DNA of 64,000 nucleotides from Leuctra nigra (Eukaryota > Arthropoda > Insecta > Plecoptera > Leuctridae): contig OW203768.1 in NCBI GenBank assembly GCA_934045905.1, positions 8,832,316 to 8,896,315 of the forward strand, read 5' to 3'. This document shows positions 56,958 through 64,000 of the stretch, piece by piece; within the stretch, counting starts at the first letter, position 1; each line of letters opens with the position of its first letter. The notes under the pieces were generated by a model, which saw only the letters and a program-made list of their open reading frames with translations, was not told the origin of the DNA and did not search any database. Made by a program: the position numbers and the translations under genes.

Positions 56958-57436
56958 TCCTGAAATTAAAATAACTATAATATGAACTTGATTCAGTGTA
57001 TAAACTCGAGGAGCACAGAAATACTTCAGTTTTGTTTACTTTACGTCAACAATCGAAAATTGACGTGCAAGGTCTGGCATCATTGTTGAAAATTGTTTCA
57101 TTTGTTTTTCATTTAAGTAAAGTCGCAGTTGCCAACTCGCTTCCCAGGACATCGCGCTGCTTCGTGTGACAATATATTATTGATGTAGATTGCAACATCG
57201 CACTTTGGAGCTGTTTAATAACTTAAACAGTTTTAATTTGGTATATATTTGAAGAGATGTGTCGACATAATATTATAAATGAACGATTGAAGTTAATGTT
57301 GGTGTATTGGAATTTTCTTAACTCTGTTTCGTTTACAAATGACCAGCAATCAAAGTAAGTCCCCATGTTATTTTCCATAAGAGGGTTTTGAAAAAGACTC
57401 CGGAAGTACCTAGTGGGCGTGGCACTCTAGTACTCT

Positions 57437-58366
57437 ATGTTTATTACAAAAAAATTCAGTAGTGGCAGCGGTTTGTTTCATATTAGGGTCCCATTTTAGT
57501 TTTGAACGGTTAAAATAACAAAATAAAAAACGCCCTGCGAGGCAAACTTAAAATTTCAAGTATCATCTTTTCACTGAATAATTTTAACCCATTTTGATGA
57601 GATTTAAAATGAGAAGGTTTAAAAAATACATAGATTTTTATTTTTCACCGTTTAATTTGTAGAGTAGTACTAAATTAACTCCATGAGTAAAAATTTAAGT
57701 TATCACTACTTTTTTTCCGTCGCCATTAGCCCCGTGCGACGTTAAGCCCCAGACAAAGAATAATTTAAAAGTAGTCGTGAGCCATACCGCATGGTACTCC
57801 TTTTGTGTGCTGTTCACAACAACAACCATATTGCTGTTTTTTCGTGTTGAATCTCAGTCCGAAACTCAAAAAGAAAGAATCAGAGGATCTGAGATGAAGA
57901 GGATCAGAGAAGAAGAAGCAGTGGAATGGAAGAGTGAGGAGAGAGCCGCTAGATGTAAAGATTTTGTAAAATTTCAGTAATTGGTTCGTTTATCATTCAA
58001 TGTATTCAATCCAATTATTAAAATTACTCATTGCTAATTTACGAAATTCCTGAAAAATACTGATGTTGAAAAATGCCTCCTGCATTTCCTACATGCGTTA
58101 TTTCCAAAAACCTATTCATTTGCCAAAAATTTGGCAATTAGAGAAAATAAAGATAAATGATTCTCCATAATACTTCGAATTTCTTCAACGAATGAAATTT
58201 TCTAGTAAATATAACAATCTTTTCAAAATTATCATGTTGATGCGATTTAAAATCTTCAAGGCGGTGAGTTTACAGCAGAGCGCTCTAGCGATTTTTTGTC
58301 GAAGTAGGCAGGCAGCCATTTTGCTTTTGCCATCAGAAATTCTGAAGTTAGTGAAATATCTAAAAA
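57437..58366. other. intergenic; F repeat and upstream of NDUFA8
   Basis: Family F at 57655-58020 (TAACTCCATGAGTAAAAATT, GAGCCATACCGCATGGTACT), carrying at 57715-57755 a SINE tail-like phrase. ACGCCCTGCGAGGC at 57530 is a G-run family remnant. A promoter for NDUFA8 is not identified. Confidence 0.45.
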
Positions 58367-58495
58367 ATGGTTATAACTAATGAAATATCTTTACCAACCG
58401 CAGAAGAATTAACTGTACCTGAAGTAAATCTCAGCGGACCCACTTTAAGAGCGGGTGCTTTCCATCTTGGCAAATACTGCGAGAAGCAAAACAAT
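58367..58495 (+). CDS. NDUFA8: NDUFA8 exon 1
   Basis: 43 codons, phase 0 donor AAT|GTAAGA; includes the first Cys of the first CX9C, which is split by the intron. Confidence 0.93.
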
Positions 58496-59333
58496 GTAAG
58501 ACTCTGGGCTGTGAATAGGTTAGGTTAGTGGTCAGGAAATCAGGCAATCAATTTGACCTTTATTCACTGTGTACCTACTCTCTTTTACAGGAATTCATGT
58601 TATGTCGGCAAGAGTTAGGGGATCCTCGTAAATGTCTGGAAGAAGGAAAAGCTGTTACTAGCTGCTCGCTTGACTTCTTCAGAGTCGTGAAAAAGACGTG
58701 CGCTGATGAGTTCACTCAATATGCCAACTGTCTCGATCTGTCCAGCGGAAACTTTGAATTTAATCGGTAAGGTTGTGTGTGCTTACTCTAGACTTTATTG
58801 AACAGCTTTAAGATATGTACCTATTACAAACAGCATAAAACAAAGGGAAGGGATTACGAAGTTATTCCGTATTATTGGCATGGCTCTGGACTGGCTAGGT
58901 ATTTCCCGAGAAAATGTAGTGAGCACAGGTCATCCTGCCATCTGATTATGTTGTCTCAAATAATGCCATAGTCACATGAGAAAAGCTTGAAAAGCTTTCA
59001 AGCTTTCAAGTTGAGCATTTTAGTTGAGCATCAGCGATTTTTACCCATTCCCCTATTCCTAATTCTATTGACTAATAATGTCCACTAATATCCGGTTTGA
59101 TTGGCATTAGCTGTCGGAAAACACAAGGCGTCTTCGACAAATGCATGGTGGACAACGTAAATCTGGAGCGTCCCGACTACGGCTACTTCTGTCGAGTGAA
59201 GATCCACGACTCGGCTCGACCCAAGCCGGAGGCGAAGAAGCCAACGCTGTATCCGGACGCAACACCGTATCTACCCGAGGACTATCCTCGTCCGCCAGCC
59301 AAGTATGGCTCCAGATTCCACTGGCTCGAGTGA
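58367..59333 (+). CDS. NDUFA8: NADH dehydrogenase 1 alpha subcomplex subunit 8
   Basis: Exons 58367-58495, 58591-58766 and 59111-59333 join to 175 aa (human NDUFA8 has 172). Four CX9C segments are intact: [33 protein letters not shown] and [11 protein letters not shown], i.e. two coiled-coil-helix-coiled-coil-helix domains. NDUFA8 is an accessory subunit of mitochondrial complex I on the intermembrane-space side, imported and oxidised by the MIA40 pathway. The C-terminal [13 protein letters not shown] .. [14 protein letters not shown] is characteristic. The start ATG is chosen because it opens the first frame leading to [23 protein letters not shown] at 59493 would end the transcript. It is convergent with the G-alpha gene. 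Confidence 0.95.
58591..58766 (+). CDS. NDUFA8: NDUFA8 exon 2
   Basis: Acceptor CTCTTTTACAG, donor CG|GTAAGG (phase 2); carries the second and third CX9C segments. Confidence 0.95.
59111..59333 (+). CDS. NDUFA8: NDUFA8 exon 3
   Basis: Acceptor TTGGCATTAG; fourth CX9C and the proline-rich C-terminus, TGA stop. Confidence 0.95.
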
Positions 59334-59492
59334 GTACGGCGTCGGAGGTTAGTCACGCACGATACGGTCATACTTCTAGCTGTTCTAGGGTTACAGTTAA
59401 TATTTGCAGCATTTTACAATTGAGGAGAAAAGGAATTACCGATCTATAGTAGAAAATGTTGTGAATTGTTTAAACACCTTGTAAATATTTTA

Positions 59493-59498
59493 AATAAA
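59493..59498 (+). terminator. NDUFA8 polyadenylation signal
   Basis: AATAAA 160 bp after the stop codon. Confidence 0.65.
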
Positions 59499-60185
59499 CT
59501 GTACTTTAATTGTTTGAAAGAGAATGAATTTTCCTTTTCCTAAAATACTTGAAACATTTATGTTTTCACAAAAATACTGTCAGTTTTATGGATGATTAAT
59601 TCAGTAAAATGTTGACTCTGCATACAAACTGCATTTCATTCTATATTTAATGCAATTACTCAAGTTTGCATTACTAATAATTGTATGATTGAATACATTT
59701 TTCTTTCTGAATGCACACACTTCGATAAATCCTCAAATCCAATTTATTGCTGGATTTGAAGGAATGCTGTCTGTGTGGCATCATGAAACGAGTGTCTCCT
59801 TTTTGTCTAGGTACCTATATAAATTTGGTAGGATATAGGTATAAAGATCTGGTTTTCTGTAGTTTTTCAACAATTATGCTCCGTTTGGTTTAAAAGTGAA
59901 AATATCCGATCAAGTTGTAAGTAGTATGCGATTGAGATTGTGACAAATTTTCAGCAAACTAGGTCAAATCAAGAACCTGAGTTTTTTACAAATTGACCTT
60001 TCATATTTTCAAATCATTCAAGATACTGCACGTACCAACCCACTCAACGCATAACATACCTACAGTTCTCCTAAATATTCTAGTTTAGGAAATAAGATAA
60101 ATAGATAATGTAGCTTATATGACAGATATGGTTGGATCCACACGTTCACTTGTACACGATTTTGTGTAGTATTTCAAACTAGACG

Positions 60186-60268
60186 CGTGGCACATCATCG
60201 CTCGCACACTGCACATAGCACATCATCGCTCACACACTGCACGTGGCACATCATCGCTCACACACTTC
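60186..60268. repeat. 28-bp tandem repeat, three copies
   Basis: GCACATCATCGCTC recurs every 28 bp (60190, 60218, 60246), directly after the G-alpha stop codon. Confidence 0.85.
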
Positions 60269-60269
60269 A

Positions 60270-60437
60270 CTAGTTGATTCCCACTTCCTTGAGCCGATCC
60301 AGGATGATCAGCGTGTGAACGTCATCGAACACGGTGCGGATGTTGGAGGTGTCGGTAGCGATCGTGAAGTGAGGGTAGATTTCACGCGGCGTCGTACTCT
60401 CCGTCAGGTTTGGCACGGAGGAGCTCTGCTTCCGTCT
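60270..60437 (-). CDS. G-alpha last exon (G5 box, C-terminus)
   Basis: Acceptor ..CTAAGCAG (CAG|AGA; an alternative acceptor 3 nt upstream would add one Gln). Encodes [14 protein letters not shown] and the receptor-coupling tail, TAG stop. Confidence 0.92.
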   Translation of the reverse strand, partial: RRKQSSSVPNLTESTTPREIYPHFTIATDTSNIRTVFDDVHTLIILDRLKEVGIN

Positions 60438-63400
60438 CTGCTTAGTTTTCGACTGTCGGATGGGAAATTGACTTTAGAGTAAAGTTGCATATTTTTTAAT
60501 GGAAGGCCTATTTAGAGTTTTGTTCACAGCGGTGGACATTCCTTGAGCATCATCTTGAAATGACCCAATATTACATTGCATTGTCCATTAGTATACCTAA
60601 TCAATATCTAAATCAATCTACCTAAATCAATGCTTTAGTCCAAGGGTAGGCAGGTATGTGATGATTAATCAGATTTTTAAAAAAATCGAATTGCCTGTCT
60701 TAAATTATTGCATTGAATTTGACATCAAATAGTTTTTTACATTTTTACATAAAACTTATTTTTATTGATTTAATCAACAAAAAATGTGTGGGGAGGACAA
60801 TGGACAATGAAACACTAACCCTTACAACTTAGACTTGCTTGTTTTATTTGGCTTTAATTTTGTCAAAATCTAAAGAAATGTGGTCTGAGATTTGGTGTGG
60901 TCAGATTAACTTGTTGACTTCTTAAACGGGGCTAAATTTCCCAACATTGAAAATTGTGTGCTCCTGCTTAGTCCGAAAATAAGCTCCTTTGGTATGGTGT
61001 GTAAGTGTTACATAGATTTGTAATGAATGAAGAGTACATTTTTACTAAAATGATTGCCCATCAAGACAGTTTTAATCCCTCACCGAAACAAACTTTCATT
61101 AGAATATTTTGAAATGCCAATACTCACAATAAACATGTCTCGGATGAAGCACTTTGTCTTGAGGTATTGGTCCGTAGCCAGTCCATCTGAAATGATGATA
61201 TTTGAATGTTTACTAACATCACTACTATCTTATAAATTCAGATGTTAGGTTTGGTGATTGCTGATACAAGAAACAATTTGTTGGACTCGACACAAACCTT
61301 TAATAATGTTGGAAAACACAGAAATATTTCGTCTATTTTTCAATAACTACATAAGGTTAACAATATTTTTTTTCCTTAGATATGTCATTATAGAGCCTGA
61401 TGAAGTTTAATGTTCATTGAAAAATAGACGAAATATTGCTGTGTTTTACAACGTATTAAAGGTTTGTGTCATGCCCAACGTATCGATTCTTTTAATCACT
61501 ACTTTCTGTTTCTGCATTCAATCCTCCCAACATGTCGTTCACGCTTATTCACGTTCACGTACCTTTCGGACTTAACTGATAGCTGCGATAACCAGGGAAA
61601 TAGTTTCCTATATTTTTTCCACTTGCAATTTTCTCCTTCAGCACATCCTGCTTGTTCAGAAAGAGAATAAATCCAGAATCCTGCAGAAATCTGCAAATAA
61701 AAGCAACATTTGAATTGTTGATAGACATTATGTAATATGCTAGTAGACCATGTAGGTATGTGGGTAAAAGTGGAGTTTAGTGGTAATTGGTACGGGGGTT
61801 TTAGCATGTTGTGAGATAATAGCCCCCGGTAGACAGAAGATCTCGTAGTATTACCTGCTGTTCCAAACGTCATCGAAAACTGACAGCGCTTCTTGCAGTC
61901 TGTTAACTCCCTCTTCTTCACGGAGAGTTTGATCGAAATCGCTTGAAGATACGAGGAAGAGAATTGCCTGGATGCCTTCGAACACCTTGAACACAAAGTT
62001 ACACGTGACTTAGAGGCCTGGGTAAGAGAACGGGAATCGCACGGTTCGTCAGATGGTTTTTTAAAAATTGTCTTCACACGAACAGAATTTTAAAAAATCA
62101 GATAGCGACCCATTAGAGTTTAATAGACTAAATAATGCCACACACTGGAGTTCTTTATGACCTCTGGTACAACCTCCAAGTATTAAATACGATATTTATC
62201 GCAAAATAAGCATATTTAACACTTTGAGGTCGTTCCAAAGGTCATAAAGTACTTCAGTTTGTGGTATTATTTAGTCTATTAGGCTGTAAAGAGTCGCTAC
62301 TATCTGATTTTTTTTAAATTTTTTTCACAAGATGAGACTTGTGACATAATCTGCTGTTTACACCCCATCTTTGCAGTGGACAGTGTAACAACTCTGATCT
62401 TGGTGAGGCCCTTATTGGGCAAAATACTTAAAGTTATCCAAAATATATCTTATTTCTCATAAGGGGTTTGTACTTTATTATATTATTTTTATTAACTTCC
62501 CCATAAAAATATTTTTGTGTTTTATTTTATTTTTTTATTTTATTTTTTTTAAGTTTTATTTCATTTAATTTTGTGTGTAATTTAAATGTAGTTTGTTGAT
62601 GGATCTTGAGCTGGATGCAATGAAAAATAGTCGAAAACGCTCAATTACTTGTATCCATTTTCTCCGATAACCTCTTTGTCCTCCCACGTCATACATCCAG
62701 AACTCCTGCGATCCTCCTCCATACTTCTTCGGCACTTGAACGCTGAACGACACTTTCTGAATCTGCGTTGTTTTCTTGCGGCAGTGCAGAATATCCTGTG
62801 GTTGTAATAGGGAATTGCATAAATCTCCAATGTTTACTTCGTTTCATAGTTCTTTTTACTATAAATTAATTTTAAATGACACAACTTAAAATAGTGTCAC
62901 TTGAATAGGCTCAATTATGTGTTTTAATTACACATTTTTTGAATCCAGCCATTCTCGGATTGACTTGAGGTAACAGCAGGTTGAGCCAGCATGACTGAGC
63001 CCAGTGATTGGCCCAGTGATGCTTGGTCCATGTTTCATGCTGTTCATTGACATCTCAGGTATAGTGCGCACCAAAACCCCATTAAAATAAACTATTGGGA
63101 TGCAGTTAAAAATACATCTGCAATGTATGCATATTCCCTATTGTGTCTTACGTACTGTGTACTTTGGGTTTTATCTTAGTCCAGGTTTCAAGTAGGCACA
63201 ATCATTAAGAATTAAGATTGATAGGAGAATACAAGATATTATCAACCGTCAAAGCAACTGGCAGATGAGAAGAGATGAAAATCACCAAGATTCAGGGCTC
63301 GGTTGTAATCATAAAATATTTTGGTTTACCTTTTTTTACTTTTGATCATATTTGTGACTTTTACTAAACATGAAAATATCACAAAGTTAAGAGGCCTCTG

Positions 63401-63904
63401 AAAGGTAATGAAAACCACACGGTTCTTCGACCTCAAAACACAATCAGTGTGCCGGCACATCCCTTTACCTTACGCAAGGCTCTCAATGCAACATAATGCT
63501 GACCAATTCGATAAACTAAGTTATACAATTCAATTTTATTGCGTGTACCTACCTCATCACTTGGTAAATATTCTTCCTGGCTAAGAACATCAATTTTGTC
63601 CAGAAAGCTGAAATAAAGCAATTAATATATTAATTAATAATTATGTATGTAAATTATGTAAAAAAGTTACGTACATAATTGATTGATATTATCAGTGTCG
63701 TGTAGTCAAATCAAGATAACTAAAGTGTGAATTTCAATCAGAGTAAAGCTCCTAAACCCTATTGTGGTTATTCAGATAATGAATGATCTGTTTGTTATTA
63801 ACTCACTATTTTGTACTGTCAATCAGTTGGAATTCGTTAGATCGTTGATAACATTCCTGGACACCTGGGTCTGACCAGAGTCTGCTCACGGCTTCGAAAT
63901 ACGT
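60270..63904 (-). CDS. heterotrimeric G protein alpha subunit, 3' seven exons (partial; possibly G-alpha-f)
   Basis: Minus-strand exons 63904-63807, 63607-63553, 62795-62649, 61985-61855, 61690-61563, 61186-61128 and 60437-60270 join without a phase error. They read from the helical domain ([19 protein letters not shown]) through switch I ([14 protein letters not shown] with Arg and Thr), switch II (DVGGQR, RRKW), the G4 box FLNKQD and the G5 region HFTIATDT to the C-terminus ..KEVGIN. The protein binds and hydrolyses GTP and couples receptors to effectors at the plasma membrane. The P-loop exon and N-terminus lie beyond the right edge. The divergent C-terminus, a G5 box TIAT instead of TCAT, and NKQD instead of NKKD set it apart from Gs, Gi/o, Gq and G12. 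G-alpha-f, an insect class, is my best guess. There is no Cys at position -4. Confidence 0.93.
61128..61186 (-). CDS. G-alpha exon (59 nt)
   Basis: [18 protein letters not shown], bounded by CATTTCAG and GTGAGT; a short exon recognised by phase and family homology. Confidence 0.9.
61289..61470. mobile_element. foldback MITE in G-alpha intron
   Basis: GACACAAACCTTTAATAATG pairs with TATTAAAGGTTTGTGTC; AATATTTCGTCTATTTTTCA pairs with TGAAAAATAGACGAAATATT. Confidence 0.85.
61563..61690 (-). CDS. G-alpha exon with NKxD (G4) box
   Basis: [15 protein letters not shown]; acceptor TTTATTTGCAG, donor G|GTACGT. Confidence 0.93.
61855..61985 (-). CDS. G-alpha exon with G3-G4 core strand
   Basis: [19 protein letters not shown]; acceptor GTGTTCAAG, donor AG|GTAATA. 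Confidence 0.92.
62091..62316. mobile_element. foldback MITE in G-alpha intron
   Basis: AAAAAATCAGATAGCGAC pairs with GTCGCTACTATCTGATTTTT; TAATAGACTAAATAATGCCA pairs with GGTATTATTTAGTCTATTA. Confidence 0.85.
62649..62795 (-). CDS. G-alpha exon with switch I and II
   Basis: 49 codons, phase 0 at both ends (acceptor TATTCCACAG-like TGTGGTTGT..CACAG, donor CAA|GTAATT); [11 protein letters not shown] and [12 protein letters not shown]. Confidence 0.93.
62796..63552 (-). other. G-alpha intron
   Basis: No repeats or exons recognised. The frame 63433-63621 overlaps the neighbouring exon only by reading into the intron. Confidence 0.6.
63553..63607 (-). CDS. G-alpha exon (55 nt)
   Basis: [18 protein letters not shown], completing Tyr from the previous exon; donor GAG|GTAGGT. 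Confidence 0.92.
63807..63904 (-). CDS. G-alpha exon, helical domain (first seen here)
   Basis: [20 protein letters not shown]; acceptor ACATTTAG-type CATTTAG, donor TA|GTGAGT. Upstream exons lie beyond position 64000. Confidence 0.92.
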
Positions 63905-64000
63905 CTAAATGAAATGGACATACTATTGTTAAAACCTAATTATTTGGGAGAAACATAATATTTAGTAGGTACACAATTTGTAAAATGAGAGGTAATCAAT

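Larger units (their letters stand above)
53830..57436. mobile_element. long-TIR element (about 200-bp arms) hosting E4
   Basis: Left arm 53830-54030 starts AGAGTACTAGAGTGCCACGC and reads into CCCACTAGGTACTTCCGGAG. The right arm 57240-57436 is its inverse (CTCCGGAAGTACCTAGTGGG .. GCACTCTAGTACTCT). About 800 bp remain without E4. No target duplication is evident and no transposase frame is present. Confidence 0.8.
59334..60269. other. convergent intergenic region / 3' UTRs
   Basis: AT-rich, with no gene. 60186-60268 is a three-copy 28-bp tandem repeat in the G-alpha 3' UTR. Confidence 0.6.

Noticed and set aside
1..64000. CRISPR array or bacterial operon
   Set aside because: No regularly spaced short repeats with unique spacers; genes are intron-split and eukaryotic.

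Overview
This is a 64 kb piece of an animal nuclear genome, almost certainly an insect and possibly a hemipteran. I cannot name the species. The support is: split genes with GT..AG introns, a takeout/JHBP-family gene (an arthropod family), arthropod-type core promoter motifs, AT-rich intergenic DNA, and a dense load of short inverted-repeat transposons, a 5S-rRNA-derived SINE, tRNA-derived SINEs and non-LTR retrotransposon pieces. Few of the long open frames are genes; most are shadows or readings through repeats.

Layout. 1-25 kb is gene-poor and repeat-rich. It holds G-run retroposons, a 5S SINE, several foldback MITEs, a hAT-like element (12119-15556) carrying a nested 2.9 kb Helitron-like element, and a 5'-truncated LINE with one internal stop. 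At 24.9-25.6 kb I propose the 5' end of an unidentified minus-strand gene: Inr plus DPE core promoter at 25579-25613, a coding exon with a hydrophobic leader at 25284-25401, and a phase-matched second exon at 24887-24947. A GC-rich minisatellite (25634-27043) lies just upstream of it. 27-38 kb is again repeats, with several clean nested insertions whose empty sites can be read in paralogous copies in the same window.

Four genes can be assembled exon by exon with consistent phases. (1) A takeout/JHBP-like secreted carrier on the + strand, 38241-48106, five exons, 251 aa, with a TATA/Inr promoter; its third exon is preceded by two partial tandem copies. (2) A two-exon leucine-rich-repeat protein with an acidic tail on the - strand, 51464-53392, 553 aa. 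(3) NDUFA8, a complex I subunit with four CX9C segments, + strand, 58367-59333, 175 aa. (4) The 3' seven exons of a G protein alpha subunit, - strand, 60270-63904, running off the right edge. NDUFA8 and G-alpha are convergent, 936 bp apart. The four genes do not form a pathway.

The most unusual content is a family of four Helitron-like elements (E1 12387-15323, E2 39226-40733, E3 42221-43524, E4 54164-56957). All start at A|TCCC and end at ACTAGA|T, usually after a 6-bp-stem hairpin. They carry about twenty copies of a composite module that reads as CRE + ETS + YY1-type sites (TGACGTCA, ACTTCCGG, then AATGGCGGC), partly as a 118-bp tandem array. Second, two unrelated insertions each carry a tRNA-like sequence enclosed by an inverted repeat.
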